Shown: in pieces, positions 50,630 to 59,594 of the stretch | How the letters are laid out: every line of letters starts with the position of its first letter | Numbering within the stretch: the first letter of the stretch is position 1 | Assembly (NCBI RefSeq): GCF_030518215.1 | Contig: NZ_JAULRT010000032.1 | Span: 248,001-312,000 of the forward strand | Source: Gilvimarinus algae | GTDB taxonomy: Bacteria > Pseudomonadota > Gammaproteobacteria > Pseudomonadales > Cellvibrionaceae | Length of the DNA stretch: 64,000 nucleotides | Direction: 5' to 3' | The notes under the pieces: model-generated | The model's database searches: none | What the model was told of the DNA's origin: nothing | The model's input: the letters and a program-made list of their open reading frames with translations, nothing else | Made by a program: the position numbers and the translations under genes

Positions 50630-51436
50630 TTACACCTCTACCGGCGTGTCCGGGTGGTTACCCCACTCGGCCCAGGAGCCGTGATAGCCCTTGATATCAA
50701 AGCCCAAATGCTTGCCCACTAAATAGGTGAAGCCCGAGCGGTGATGGCTCTGGCAGTGAGTGACAATGGGCTTGTCGCCAGTAATTCCGCGAGCGGCCAG
50801 ATAGTCGCGCGCGTCGGTGCGAATACGCAGGCCGCGATCGCGGTCCATCAACTCGGTCCACTCCACGTTGACGGCGCCGGGGATATGACCGGCCTTTTGC
50901 GCCGTGACTTTCTCCCCGTGGTATTCGCTTGGGTTTCGGGCATCCCACACCTGCAGCGATTGCGCGTCAAGGCCCGCCAGAATATCCGGAATTTCCACCA
51001 GCTCAGCAGGATTGATCGCCACCTCAACGGGTTTGCTGTTGGGATCTTCAATTGCTCCGGTTACTGGGTAATCCTCACCCAACCAGGCGTGCAGGCCACC
51101 GTTTAAGTAGCTGTAGCGGGTGTGGCCAATGGTGTCCAGTGTCCAGATAAAGCGCCCGGCCCAGCCGCCGCCCTCGTCGTCGTAGACCACCACATGGGTC
51201 TCGGGCGTCAGGCCCAAGTAAGTAAACAGCCGGTTGAGCTGCTCCACTGGCGCAATGCGCCCCGGCGCAGGCGGGCGGTTACACAGCAGCATTTGCGGCG
51301 GGACATGAGCCGCCCCCGGGATATGGCCGCGGCGGTAATTTTCCTCACTGGATAAGTCCACAATCAGCGGCGCCTGCGGTCCGCCCAACAGCGGTAACAG
51401 CTCGGCGGGCTCAATGATCAATGGCAGTGGGGACAT
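50630..51436 (-). CDS. Two-domain rhodanese sulfurtransferase
   Basis: A 268-residue protein with two rhodanese domains. The N-terminal one lacks the catalytic Cys; the C-terminal one has the active loop in THCQSHHRSG with the persulfide Cys. It transfers sulfur from thiosulfate or mercaptopyruvate. The loop CQSHHRSG is neither the typical CRxGx[R/T] of rhodanese nor CGSGVT of mercaptopyruvate sulfurtransferase, so the donor is open. Confidence 0.88.
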   Translation of the reverse strand: MSPLPLIIEPAELLPLLGGPQAPLIVDLSSEENYRRGHIPGAAHVPPQMLLCNRPPAPGRIAPVEQLNRLFTYLGLTPETHVVVYDDEGGGWAGRFIWTLDTIGHTRYSYLNGGLHAWLGEDYPVTGAIEDPNSKPVEVAINPAELVEIPDILAGLDAQSLQVWDARNPSEYHGEKVTAQKAGHIPGAVNVEWTELMDRDRGLRIRTDARDYLAARGITGDKPIVTHCQSHHRSGFTYLVGKHLGFDIKGYHGSWAEWGNHPDTPVEV

Positions 51437-51475
51437 ACACAGAATCCTTTTTTGGGTTAAATCGCGGTGGCGGGC

Positions 51476-52498
51476 TCAGTAGCCGCTGCGGCCAGGGTGC
51501 AAATCTGCCAGAATTCGGCGGTAGCCGGCAAGTCTTCCGGCACTGATTTCGCCATCGTCCAGTGCTTGTAAAATAGCACAGCCCGGCTCGTGGGAATGTG
51601 AGCAGTCGCGAAATTTGCACGCGCCAATGTAGGGTCTGAATTCTTTAAAACCCGCCAGAACGTCCTCCGGCTCGATATGCCACAGGCCGAATTCGCGGAT
51701 ACCGGGTGAGTCGATTAAATCCCCGCCGGTATCAATGTGATAGAGCTGGGCGCTGGTGGTGGTGTGGGTGCCTGTTTGTTTCTCGCTCAGGGCGCCCACA
51801 CGGCTGTTGGCATCGGGTAGCAGGGCGTTGACCAGCGACGACTTGCCCACGCCGGATTGGCCGACAAAGACGCTGGTGTAATGCGCCAGATACTCGCGCA
51901 GCGGCAAAAGCCCCTCGTCGCGCTTAGCCGAGGCGAGAATCACCGTGTAGCCGAGCCCGGCGTAGAGCGCGTGAATGCGCTCCACTTTGTCGCGCTGATC
52001 GTCGTCAATCAGGTCCACTTTATTGATCACCAGGGCCGGCTCAATGCCAATGGACTCGGCGGCCACCAGATAGCGGTCCACCAGGTTAAAGTGTGGCTCG
52101 GGGTAGGGGGCAATGACGATCACAATGCGGTCGATATTGGCGGCCACGGTTTTCAAGTCGCCGTAGGGGTCGGGCCGCATCAGCGCCGAGTCCCGCTCGG
52201 TGCGCGCCACGACCACCCCATAGGGGTTGCCATCGCGCCAGATCACCCGGTCGCCTGTGACCAGCCCGCCCAGGTTGCTTCTGAAGTGGCAGCGTTTGAG
52301 GGTTTGTTCAGCGGGGTTTTCCACCATCACCTGGGTGCCGTAGTGAGTGACAATCAGCCCTTCAATCTCGGGGCCAAGGTCGCTCTCACCGAGCCGCTCG
52401 CCGGTGTTTTCATCCCGCCGTGCGGCGCGCTTTTCACGCTCTTTCTGTATTTTTTCAATACGCCACGCCTGGCGGCGGCTCAGCTTGCGTTTGCTCAA
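51476..52498 (-). CDS. rsgA: RsgA, ribosome small-subunit maturation GTPase
   Basis: A 340-residue circularly permuted GTPase. The N-terminal OB fold is followed by G4 NKVD, G1 [14 protein letters not shown] and the C-terminal zinc motif [14 protein letters not shown]. It acts late in 30S assembly. No ATG is available: a TTG at 52498 gives [18 protein letters not shown], which matches the family N-terminus; the open frame to 52936 runs through the divergent orn gene. Start therefore TTG. Confidence 0.93.
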   Translation of the reverse strand: MSKRKLSRRQAWRIEKIQKEREKRAARRDENTGERLGESDLGPEIEGLIVTHYGTQVMVENPAEQTLKRCHFRSNLGGLVTGDRVIWRDGNPYGVVVARTERDSALMRPDPYGDLKTVAANIDRIVIVIAPYPEPHFNLVDRYLVAAESIGIEPALVINKVDLIDDDQRDKVERIHALYAGLGYTVILASAKRDEGLLPLREYLAHYTSVFVGQSGVGKSSLVNALLPDANSRVGALSEKQTGTHTTTSAQLYHIDTGGDLIDSPGIREFGLWHIEPEDVLAGFKEFRPYIGACKFRDCSHSHEPGCAILQALDDGEISAGRLAGYRRILADLHPGRSGY

Positions 52499-52571
52499 AG
52501 GCAGACCCTGGTTGGCAGTGGTAACATACGGGATTATAGGCCCCGAACTGCATTGTAAAGGAAAAACCGCT

Positions 52572-53126
52572 ATGAGCCCTACCGCCAATGACGACAACCT
52601 GATCTGGATTGACCTGGAGATGACCGGCCTCGACCCGGACAGCGACGTGATCATTGAAATCGCCACCATCGTCACTGACGCCCAGCTCAATATCCTCGGC
52701 GAGGGTCCGGTTATGGCCGTACACCAGCCCGACAGTATTCTAGACGCCATGGATGAGTGGAACACCAACCAGCACGGTAAATCCGGGCTGACCGAGCGAG
52801 TCAAAAACTCCACCACCACCCTCGCCGATGCCGAAAACGCCACCATCGCCTTTCTCGAACAGTGGGTCCCGGCCGGAAAATCCCCCATGTGCGGCAACTC
52901 CATCTGCCAGGACCGGCGCTTCCTTGCCCGCGGCATGCCGCGCCTTGAGCGCTACTTCCACTACCGCAACCTGGATGTCAGCACCCTGAAAGAGCTGGCG
53001 CGCCGCTGGAAGCCCGAGGCGCTGGAGGGCTTTAAAAAGTCCGGTGCGCATTTGGCGCTGGATGATATTCGCGACTCAATTGCGGAGCTGGTGCATTATC
53101 GTGAGACGTTTATTGATTTGGGGTGA
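52572..53126 (+). CDS. orn: Oligoribonuclease
   Basis: A 184-residue DEDDh 3'-5' exonuclease that degrades very short RNAs and pGpG, the product of c-di-GMP breakdown. Motifs [11 protein letters not shown], the middle Asp in CQDRRFL and [11 protein letters not shown] are intact. Divergent from rsgA, the common arrangement. Relevant to the many c-di-GMP proteins here. Confidence 0.96.
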   Translation: MSPTANDDNLIWIDLEMTGLDPDSDVIIEIATIVTDAQLNILGEGPVMAVHQPDSILDAMDEWNTNQHGKSGLTERVKNSTTTLADAENATIAFLEQWVPAGKSPMCGNSICQDRRFLARGMPRLERYFHYRNLDVSTLKELARRWKPEALEGFKKSGAHLALDDIRDSIAELVHYRETFIDLG

Positions 53127-53344
53127 GGTTTCTTTCATTTTCTTTTGGTTGTTGATTTTGCTTTGGACGGCGCTCTGTCGCCGCGTGGACGAGTGACTTG
53201 TTCCTGTGCGGCATGAAGTCACCGGCCGCTCCTTCGCATTCATGCGCTCGTGAAATTGGTTAATGCCTTTTCCGTCAAAAATCACTCCGGACAACCGGGC
53301 CTTAGGTGTCCCTCTCTCCGGTCTGTATATACGCGAAGTAAGCA
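53127..53344. other. Intergenic region of repeat-like appearance
   Basis: No supportable gene. The minus strand can be read as a short open frame (53076-53345) without a start context or family match. The segment from about 53160 to 53260 has the look of dispersed intergenic repeats, but only one copy is in the window. Confidence 0.3.
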
Positions 53345-54013
53345 TCAGGTTGAAGATTGAATTATCAATGAAAGAGCGAAAACTCCGAGGGCTATAGGTA
53401 TCAAGAACTCAAACATAAGCCAGCGGTAGTTTTGCATTTTGCATAACATCAAAAACCAGTGGTCGAATCTCCATAAAGCGTCATCAAGTCTGGGAGTCCT
53501 TAATAGTTCTAGAATGTTGTCTAAGGATGTTTGAATTTGTTTGAGCTCTTTATCGCTTTTTGTACCTAGAGCATTGGCTGATTCTTTGATTTTCTCCGCG
53601 TCATATAACAAGCCCCTTATTAAAAAACGATAAATAGAGGTGTTCCGCACTTTTAGTGTTAGGTCTTCTTCAGTTATTCGATCTCCGCCGCCGTCCCAGC
53701 CCCCAGTATCAAGTGCCGTTTGGCGTACCCGCCATTCGCTAAAAGACTCAATTGAGATCCAGAAAAAATGGCTCAGCTGATAAATTATAATTGAGAATAG
53801 CAGCCATAGAATATCACTTTTCTCTAGGTCAACTAGGTTGATCCCCAATATTGATGAGTTTGGTCCGATATCTAAGTCGCTAATCAGAAGGGCAATCGCA
53901 GAAAGGCTAAAGAACAGCAGTTGGGCTTTTACTATTCTGGTTCCGGGCTCATGCTTTATGAAAACTGGGTGTTGAAGTAGCTTTATTTTTCTGTCTTCGT
54001 TTAGTTTTTCCAT
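53345..54013 (-). CDS. AT-rich membrane protein, unknown function
   Basis: A 222-residue protein with about three membrane segments (near 29-46, 66-86 and 198-217) and a polar middle (DTGGWDGGGDRITEEDL, then a helix SANALGTKSDKELKQIQTSLDNILELL). GGAG lies upstream of the ATG with proper spacing. Base composition is clearly lower in GC than the neighbours, which suggests recent transfer. I do not recognise the family. Confidence 0.55.
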   Translation of the reverse strand: MEKLNEDRKIKLLQHPVFIKHEPGTRIVKAQLLFFSLSAIALLISDLDIGPNSSILGINLVDLEKSDILWLLFSIIIYQLSHFFWISIESFSEWRVRQTALDTGGWDGGGDRITEEDLTLKVRNTSIYRFLIRGLLYDAEKIKESANALGTKSDKELKQIQTSLDNILELLRTPRLDDALWRFDHWFLMLCKMQNYRWLMFEFLIPIALGVFALSLIIQSST

Positions 54014-54446
54014 GGTATGTTACTCCATATAGTCAAAGGATAGGTTAGAAATTGGTAGCGCAATATGATTCGAAGTGGGCGATGGTAGATTTAATTGTGC
54101 TTCAAGTGTCGATCATCCACCTAGTTAAAATATCAGAATTGAGAGGTTGATTTTTCGCCCGATTACGACTGAGCCCAGTGGAGGGCGATTTTAGGAGGTA
54201 AGCAGAAAAGAAGTCTGCGCAAGCATAGTCACAGAAGGGATACAGTGACTATGAGGCCTTCTAAAACCGGCAGGAGCGAGGGAGCCCCGAAGGGGCCGGT
54301 TGTTGGGCAAGATTTTTGGTTACTTTTTGTCGCAAAAGTAACTCCCCCGTTCGTTGAATTGGACGAATAAAACCCCCCCCCGTTTCCAGCAGCCCAAACC
54401 ATCTATGACTATAATGCCAACACTTAGAAAGGCGAAAGGTGCCTAG
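54014..54446. other. Intergenic region with stacked inverted repeats
   Basis: No gene seen. It holds three inverted repeats in a row: ATAGTCAC/GTGACTAT at about 54225-54253, AACCGGC/GCCGGTT around 54265-54302, and GTTACTTTT/AAAAGTAAC at 54319-54342. The last resembles intergenic elements that recur in many proteobacterial genomes. A mobile or REP-like element is possible. Confidence 0.4.
54319..54342. repeat. Perfect 9-bp inverted repeat in intergenic DNA
   Basis: GTTACTTTT, 6-nt spacer TGTCGC, AAAAGTAAC. No gene ends close enough for it to be an obvious terminator. Confidence 0.5.
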
Positions 54447-55334
54447 TTGATGAAAAGCGGCAAGTTGTTTGATTTGGCAGACGTTTTGGACTTGATGCTG
54501 GACGCTGTCTGCGTGGTTGATCGAGACGGACGTTTTTTGTTTGTCAGTGCGGCGTTTGAGCAGATTTTTGGCTATAAGCCGAGTGAGGTGTTGGGTAAGC
54601 CGATGATCGACTTGGTGTATCCCGAGGACCGCGAGCGCACGCTTAGTAAAGTTGATACTCTGTTGGCGGGCGAGCCGAGTCCGCACTTTGAAAATCGCTG
54701 GGTTCGTAAAGATGGGCGGGTGGTGCATGTGCTTTGGACGGCGCAGTGGTCGGAAAAACATCAGGCGAGAATTGCGGTGGCGCACGATATAACTGAACGC
54801 AAGAAGATGGAGGGGCGGCTGCAGCATCTGGCGGTGCACGATCAGCTAACCAATTTGCCCAACCGGGTATTGTTGCAGGATCGTATCGCCACGGCCCTGG
54901 CCAGCGCCCGGAGGGATAGCAACCAGCTCGCGCTTTTGTTTATTGATCTGGACGGTTTTAAACACGTCAACGACAGTTGCGGGCATTCGGTGGGCGACCG
55001 GTTGCTGCAGGAGGTGGCGCGGCGCCTCGAGCGGTGCGTTCGAGAATCTGATACCGTAGGGCGCTGGGGTGGCGATGAGTTTTTGGTGTTGCTAAGCAGT
55101 ATTAGTGCCGTGTCCGATGCCGAGAGAGTGGCGGAAAACATTCGTCTGTCGCTGGCCAGGCCGTATAACCTGAACGGTGAGCTGCTGAACTTGGCTCCAA
55201 GCATTGGTATTGCGCATTACCCGGAGCATGGCGGCGGTGAGCAGACGTTAATTCAGTGTGCGGACCACGCCATGTACAAGGCTAAAAAGGCAGGAGGCAA
55301 TCGCTTTTTGGTGTATACCTCGCCCGCAGAGTAA
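54447..55334 (+). CDS. PAS-GGDEF diguanylate cyclase
   Basis: A 295-residue cytoplasmic protein with a PAS/PAC sensor domain (about 12-125) and a GGDEF domain with catalytic GRWGGDEF and an inhibitory-site RESD five residues before it. No membrane segment. ATG is at 54447 after a purine-rich stretch; a TTG start just upstream cannot be excluded. Makes c-di-GMP in response to a PAS-bound signal, unknown. Confidence 0.92.
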   Translation: MMKSGKLFDLADVLDLMLDAVCVVDRDGRFLFVSAAFEQIFGYKPSEVLGKPMIDLVYPEDRERTLSKVDTLLAGEPSPHFENRWVRKDGRVVHVLWTAQWSEKHQARIAVAHDITERKKMEGRLQHLAVHDQLTNLPNRVLLQDRIATALASARRDSNQLALLFIDLDGFKHVNDSCGHSVGDRLLQEVARRLERCVRESDTVGRWGGDEFLVLLSSISAVSDAERVAENIRLSLARPYNLNGELLNLAPSIGIAHYPEHGGGEQTLIQCADHAMYKAKKAGGNRFLVYTSPAE

Positions 55335-55383
55335 GCCCGTGTATCTGACACCCCTTTTACTTTATTCAGAAGAGAGAGGCTTT

Positions 55384-56085
55384 ATGTCATCAGCCAACCC
55401 GTTTTCCGATTTGGAGTGTTTAACACTCGAAAACCCCAAAGCGGGCGCCAGCGACGCCTGTGTAATCTGGCTCCATGGTCTGGGCGCCAGCTGCAACGAT
55501 TTTGCCAATCTACTGCCCGAGCTCAAGCTGCGCGAGGGCGCTCGCATCCGGTTTATTTTCCCTCAGGCCCCCACGCTACCAGTGACCGTTAACGGCGGCT
55601 ATGAAATGCCGGCCTGGTATGATCTGGTGAGTTTGGATGTCGAGCGAAAGTTCAATGAAGTGCATTTGCAGCAGGCGAGTGCGGCTATTCACGAGATCAT
55701 CGAACGGCAGGTGGCTGCCGGGATCGCCAGCGAGCGGGTACTGCTCGCTGGCTTTTCACAAGGGGGCGCCGTGGTGTTTGAGGCCGCGCTAAGCAGTAAC
55801 CGGCCGCTGGCGGGCTTGCTGGCCTTATCGACTTACTTTGCCACCAGCGATACTTGCCGCTTTAGCGAGCAAAACAAGAATTTGCCTATCTCTATTCAGC
55901 ACGGGCTGCACGACGATGTTGTCTTCCCCTTGTTGGCAGAGCGGGCCGAGGCGACGCTGGCGGCTCATGGCTATGCGTTTGAGTCGCACCGCTACCCCAT
56001 GGCCCATGAGGTCTGCCGCGAGCAAATCGACGATATCAGCGCTTTTATCAATCGCTGTCTGCCGGCCGACCCGTCACCGCGCTGA
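55384..56085 (+). CDS. Carboxylesterase/phospholipase of the alpha/beta-hydrolase fold
   Basis: A 233-residue cytoplasmic esterase. The nucleophile elbow GFSQGG, the Asp in HGLHDDVV and the His in PMAHEV complete the triad. WLHGLGASCNDF is the oxyanion region. Similar to Pseudomonas carboxylesterase II and acyl-protein thioesterase-like enzymes. Start MSSANPFSDL at 55384; the open frame upstream overlaps the previous gene. Confidence 0.9.
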   Translation: MSSANPFSDLECLTLENPKAGASDACVIWLHGLGASCNDFANLLPELKLREGARIRFIFPQAPTLPVTVNGGYEMPAWYDLVSLDVERKFNEVHLQQASAAIHEIIERQVAAGIASERVLLAGFSQGGAVVFEAALSSNRPLAGLLALSTYFATSDTCRFSEQNKNLPISIQHGLHDDVVFPLLAERAEATLAAHGYAFESHRYPMAHEVCREQIDDISAFINRCLPADPSPR

Positions 56086-56092
56086 CAGCGGC

Positions 56093-56302
56093 CTATTTCT
56101 TGGCGTCCTGGCGGGCCCGCACGTTCGCCAGCAAAGCTTTTAGCTCTGCCTGTGCCCATACGGAGGCTTCCTCTTCAGAAGCAAAACCGTCCTGCGCTTT
56201 GGAAACAAGGGTTTTCCGAGCTGTGGCGCGGCGGGTCAGTTCCGCGCGCCAGCGGCCATTGCTCTCAATAATGCGGTAGTCGTACTTTTTGCCGGTCGCC
56301 AT
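56093..56302 (-). CDS. DUF3622-type small protein
   Basis: A 69-residue basic protein (MATGKKYDYRIIESNGRWRA...) whose pattern of a short beta hairpin and a helix rich in Ala/Glu matches DUF3622. Function unknown. The ATG at 56302 is preferred to the longer open frame at 56410, whose extra residues are unlike protein. Confidence 0.7.
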   Translation of the reverse strand: MATGKKYDYRIIESNGRWRAELTRRATARKTLVSKAQDGFASEEEASVWAQAELKALLANVRARQDAKK

Positions 56303-56445
56303 AGAAATTCCCAAAGATGAAGTTTTGGTGCGTGTTTGCCGCTTTTGTCTGAGCGGGAGACTCACCAGAAGGTATAGACCATAGGTGTACAGAGGATGCG
56401 CATTATGCACGCTTTAACGCCAGGTACAATGGCTTTTGTTGGGTG

Positions 56446-56895
56446 TTAAATACGAACCTTTCCCAACAACGTGAGAAGTACCTTGAGTTCGTTGGTGGAG
56501 AGCTCGCCGAAAGCCTCTTGCAGCAGTGGCACACAGGCTTGCTGGGCGGCGCCAAGCTGCTTAATTCCGCCCTGGGTGATCAGCAGGTGGGTAATGCGTC
56601 CATCGTTTTCATCCCGCCTTTTTTCAACCCAACCGCTGCCTTGTAGAGCATTAACCGCTTTGGTTAACACGGGCTGGTTCATTTCCATTTTCTCCACCAG
56701 TGAGCTGATGGTTTCCGGGGCTTCTGGCCGCCGTGCTAGGTGGGTGAGCACCGACATCCGAGTCATGTTCAGGCCGAGCGGCTCCAGCACCTGAACCAAA
56801 TGGGCGCTGAGGTGCTGGTAGCAGATGGACAAGCGGGTGATGCACTGCCCCAAGAGCATGACATTTTCTTTCATTCCATCATCTTGACAATCCAT
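56446..56895 (-). CDS. MarR-family transcriptional regulator
   Basis: A 149-residue winged-helix repressor (MNQPVLTKAVNALQGSGWVEKRRDENDGR is the recognition helix and wing, at about 70-97). It starts at 56895 or at an internal ATG 56874. It is divergent from the membrane-protein gene, with two matching 12-bp palindromes in the gap. I infer that it represses that gene and itself. Its ligand is unknown. Confidence 0.88.
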   Translation of the reverse strand: MDCQDDGMKENVMLLGQCITRLSICYQHLSAHLVQVLEPLGLNMTRMSVLTHLARRPEAPETISSLVEKMEMNQPVLTKAVNALQGSGWVEKRRDENDGRITHLLITQGGIKQLGAAQQACVPLLQEAFGELSTNELKVLLTLLGKVRI

Positions 56896-56910
56896 TCCGC
56901 AGAATACAAT
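56884..56910 (+). promoter_or_regulatory. Candidate promoter of the membrane-protein gene, overlapped by operators
   Basis: TTGACA at 56884-56889 and TACAAT at 56905-56910 with a 15-bp spacer. Operator 1 covers the spacer and operator 2 lies just downstream. Confidence 0.45.
56894..56905. promoter_or_regulatory. MarR operator 1
   Basis: ATTCCGCAGAAT: one half of a pair following ATTCCGnnGAAT. It overlaps the first codon of the long-form MarR gene and lies between the -35 and -10 boxes facing right. Confidence 0.55.
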
Positions 56911-56915
56911 AATAT

Positions 56916-56927
56916 ATTCCGTGGAAT
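56916..56927. promoter_or_regulatory. MarR operator 2
   Basis: ATTCCGTGGAAT: ten of twelve bases identical to operator 1 and centred 22 bp away, two turns of the helix on the same face. Confidence 0.6.
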
Positions 56928-56954
56928 GTATATTTGAAGGAGAGGATAAGTCTT

Positions 56955-57581
56955 ATGTGGAATTTACTGAAACGCTATGCATCATCGCTTATCGGGTTCG
57001 CCACCGGCAGGTTCGGTGCTGTGCGGTGGTGGCTGCTGGCGCTGTGCACCTTTGTAGTTGCGCGTTTTGCTCAGCGCTGGCTGGACGGGTTTTACGCACG
57101 CTCGGAATTTCCCGTGCCCTATTATATCGGTCAGACCCGCTTCAGCGGCGAAGTGCTCAAGGGCTACTACCGTGAGTTACTGGAAAAGGGGACTCTGGAT
57201 GTGTATATCCAGACTCAGCTTGTGGATTATGTGTTTATGGTGGCGACGTTTTTGTCCTTTTTTTGTCTGGCCGCAGCTGTGTTGCACACCGTGCATAAGG
57301 TGTACGGCGAGGGGATCCTGCTTCGTATCGCCCGGGTGTTTGTCTGGCTGGCGCCCAGCGCCGCGCTGATGGACGCACTGGAAAACCTGATCTCCTTTGT
57401 CATGCTGGCCAATCCCACCGGTTTTGCCAATTGGTTGGCAATTCCCTATTCTTCTTTTGCCGTGTGCAAATTTGCGATCTTTGCGGTGACCTATGTCTGG
57501 GTAATCACAGCCGTTGTGCTGAGTGTGGTAGGTGGGGCGGTAAAAGCGGTGAGACGGCTTCGGCCTGGCTCTTCGTCGTAA
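56955..57581 (+). CDS. MarR-controlled membrane protein, unknown function
   Basis: A 208-residue protein with about four membrane segments (near 24-43, 94-118, 128-150, 172-195) and a periplasmic-looking loop with PYYIGQTRFSGEV. Start MWNLLKRYA at 55 is from the sequence at 56955, with AGGAGAGGA upstream; a TTG seven codons earlier is less likely. No family recognised. The divergent MarR gene and twin operators suggest it is induced by a small molecule. Confidence 0.65.
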   Translation: MWNLLKRYASSLIGFATGRFGAVRWWLLALCTFVVARFAQRWLDGFYARSEFPVPYYIGQTRFSGEVLKGYYRELLEKGTLDVYIQTQLVDYVFMVATFLSFFCLAAAVLHTVHKVYGEGILLRIARVFVWLAPSAALMDALENLISFVMLANPTGFANWLAIPYSSFAVCKFAIFAVTYVWVITAVVLSVVGGAVKAVRRLRPGSSS

Positions 57582-57656
57582 GAAGGATTGAGAGTTTGCT
57601 AAGCGCTTTCTTACTCGAGATAATAGCGGCCCGAACACACGCTGAAGAGATGCCAC

Positions 57657-57986
57657 ATGCCACTACCTGCCTGCCCGCTTTGCAAGGGCGAATACACTTA
57701 TCAAGATCAAGCGTTTCTTATGTGCCCTGAGTGCGGTCATGAATGGATAGCAGGTGAAGAAAAGGATGAGGGGGTTTCTGTTCGAGATGCCAACGGTAAT
57801 TCCCTCATTGAGGGTGACTCGGCTACTCTTGCCAAAGATTTGAAAGTCAAAGGCACCTCTGAGGTTCTAAAAGTGGGGACCAAAGTGACGATCAAGCGCA
57901 TTGTCGATGGTGACCACAATATCGACTGCAAGCTCGCCAAGGGCGGAGATATGATGCTGAAAAGTGAGTTTGTGAAAAAGGCATAG
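57657..57986 (+). CDS. yjdM: PhnA/YjdM family protein
   Basis: A complete 109-residue protein. The N-terminal zinc ribbon ([15 protein letters not shown]) is followed by the PhnA beta domain ([20 protein letters not shown]). Historically called alkylphosphonate utilisation protein, its real function is unclear. The last ~170 bp are copied at 59595-59763 as part of a direct repeat. Confidence 0.93.
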   Translation: MPLPACPLCKGEYTYQDQAFLMCPECGHEWIAGEEKDEGVSVRDANGNSLIEGDSATLAKDLKVKGTSEVLKVGTKVTIKRIVDGDHNIDCKLAKGGDMMLKSEFVKKA

Positions 57987-58256
57987 CCATGCGTACGCCT
58001 GGGTGTTGCCGCAGCATAAGGTTTTAACCTGCACCCTAGCATTTACGGTTTAGTGCACAGATAGTTGGGTTCCGCCTCGAGTCCAAACCGTGTTCGCTGG
58101 CGCTCAGGTAGATGACTAATGAGCTGATCCTCTTTGACAGAAAATCCTACCGCTCTCAGTTTTTGCGGGTAATCTCTGCCATAGAGTCGAACATGATCCC
58201 ATTGCCAAAAGGCTTTGGTACGCTCCTCCGGTGAGGTGGTGTCCAGCCCTAATAGG
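57816..58256. repeat. Direct repeat, copy 1
   Basis: Near-identical to 59595-60033, offset 1777-1779 bp. It covers the 3' end of phnA (intact here), the gap, and the 3' end of a methyltransferase gene (broken here). The 57 bases after the phnA stop are identical in both copies. Confidence 0.9.
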
Positions 58257-58335
58257 TTTTCTCCGCTTCGTAACCCATCGGAATATCAAGGAAGGCCTTC
58301 AACCTAGTTTGAGTGCTCGGTAAGCCTCGAAAATG
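58043..58335 (-). pseudogene. 3' remnant of a zinc-ribbon methyltransferase gene
   Basis: The last ~215 bp match the 3' end of the gene at 59820-60647 with only a few changes. From ~58257 to 58335 the match continues but is much weaker (roughly 70%), with a stop and frame shifts in the region encoding VLKPGGVALLDVP in the intact copy. It cannot make a methyltransferase. The change in divergence suggests a chimera of two related genes. Confidence 0.8.
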
Positions 58336-58464
58336 GCTTTATATAATCCCTACCTAGTGTCGAGTGTAGTTGTTTGGGAGTCTTTGTCTTTAGGGTTTGG
58401 TTCGTTCTAAAAACTTTTCTTTCTCTCTCTCGGTGAGCTTTCTATAAATATGAATAAATAATTT

Positions 58465-59238
58465 TTATTTTATTGATCTTTCAAAAACAGATATTTGCTG
58501 TCCGCACAGTCTTCCAGGTCTATCTTTTAGGTGTAGCCCAGCTTCTAGAGCCAATGTATCTAAAAAATCATCGCTGATCATCATGACTTGTTCATTGCCT
58601 ACAATGTCTTTGTTGTTCGGTATGGGTGTTTCAGGGAAAAAGGTACAGAATTCATCCGGCGTGTGAGTTGAAAAAATTGCGACCCCATTAGGTGATAAGC
58701 TAGCTGCTGTTTGCTTTAAATAATGGGAGATATCGCCTTCATAAAGGTGAGTGAGTATTGATGCGCCTATGGCTAGGTCAATTGATCCGTTCTGGCATGG
58801 AAAGATAAAATCCCTTGTTGGTACCCGGCCCTTGGGATTGTACATGTGAGATATTCCGTCAAAGTGGTGAAAATTAAACCTGTTGCCGTAAACTTTTTTA
58901 AAATGATATTGGCACCACTCTATAGCAGGCCAATAAATGTCGAATCCGATGTACTCTAACTGAGGTAAAAGGCAGAAGTGCCGCGCCATTTTCCCTACCC
59001 CACAACCAATATCAAGAACTCTTGGGTTTGTGCAATTTGTTGTGTACTGCATGCTGAGTTGAGTCCAGGCAGAGCCAATATATAGAAATCGATCCAGCTC
59101 CGGCCCGCTTACAGTTGCTCGCAATCGTTTGGAGGGTATCGGGAGCTCAAGACTATTGTAAGTGAATTGAGCATCTATTTCCTCTGATGGGTGAGAATAC
59201 TGATTGCTGATCCATGTTGCAGGCTTCGAGAAATCCAT
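58465..59238 (-). CDS. Class I SAM-dependent methyltransferase, AT-rich
   Basis: A 257-residue methyltransferase (SAM motif I VLDIGCGVGKMARHF, then YIGFDIYWPAIEWCQ). Start at 59238 is favoured by GGAGGA seven bases upstream; an ATG at 59301 would give 278 residues. Substrate unknown. It lies inside the segment bracketed by the direct repeat and has low GC, so it looks acquired. It could act on a sugar or on a peptide product of the nearby cluster; neither is shown. Confidence 0.8.
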   Translation of the reverse strand: MDFSKPATWISNQYSHPSEEIDAQFTYNSLELPIPSKRLRATVSGPELDRFLYIGSAWTQLSMQYTTNCTNPRVLDIGCGVGKMARHFCLLPQLEYIGFDIYWPAIEWCQYHFKKVYGNRFNFHHFDGISHMYNPKGRVPTRDFIFPCQNGSIDLAIGASILTHLYEGDISHYLKQTAASLSPNGVAIFSTHTPDEFCTFFPETPIPNNKDIVGNEQVMMISDDFLDTLALEAGLHLKDRPGRLCGQQISVFERSIK

Positions 59239-59301
59239 GTACTTGTCCTCCGTCTGATTCTCAATATACTGTTTGTTGGTTCTGCCAAATGAATTGATCA
59301 T

Positions 59302-59594
59302 TTATTTCGTTTTTTGTCAAGCATGATTTTCACAGATGTTGATAAATTGGAAGATTTCATTTAATGAGCTCTCGAGGGGCACAAGTCGCTTGATGTTGGT
59401 CGGGCGCTATTAGCTGAAGAAGTCTTGAGACTGCTGTTGGTATGCTACATCTGTAAGGCAAGGCTGCGGTGCATCACATACGTTGCCACTGCCTGCTTGA
59501 CTTACATGTTCTGCTGCTTTTGAAAATCATCAAAAATATGACTTGATCCTGTGACAGTTTTTTCGGGCGTGTAACCTTAGTAGACAAAATGATG
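59302..59594. other. Intergenic, AT-rich, no gene seen
   Basis: Searched on both strands for small double-glycine precursor genes; none found. Short open frames (20-25 codons) occur but lack support. Confidence 0.4.

Noticed and set aside
53076-53345. 89-codon minus-strand frame
   Set aside because: It overlaps the end of orn, has no start context and consists of basic low-complexity residues.
59302-59594. Second precursor peptide gene
   Set aside because: Only 20-25 codon frames were found, none with a Gly-Gly leader.
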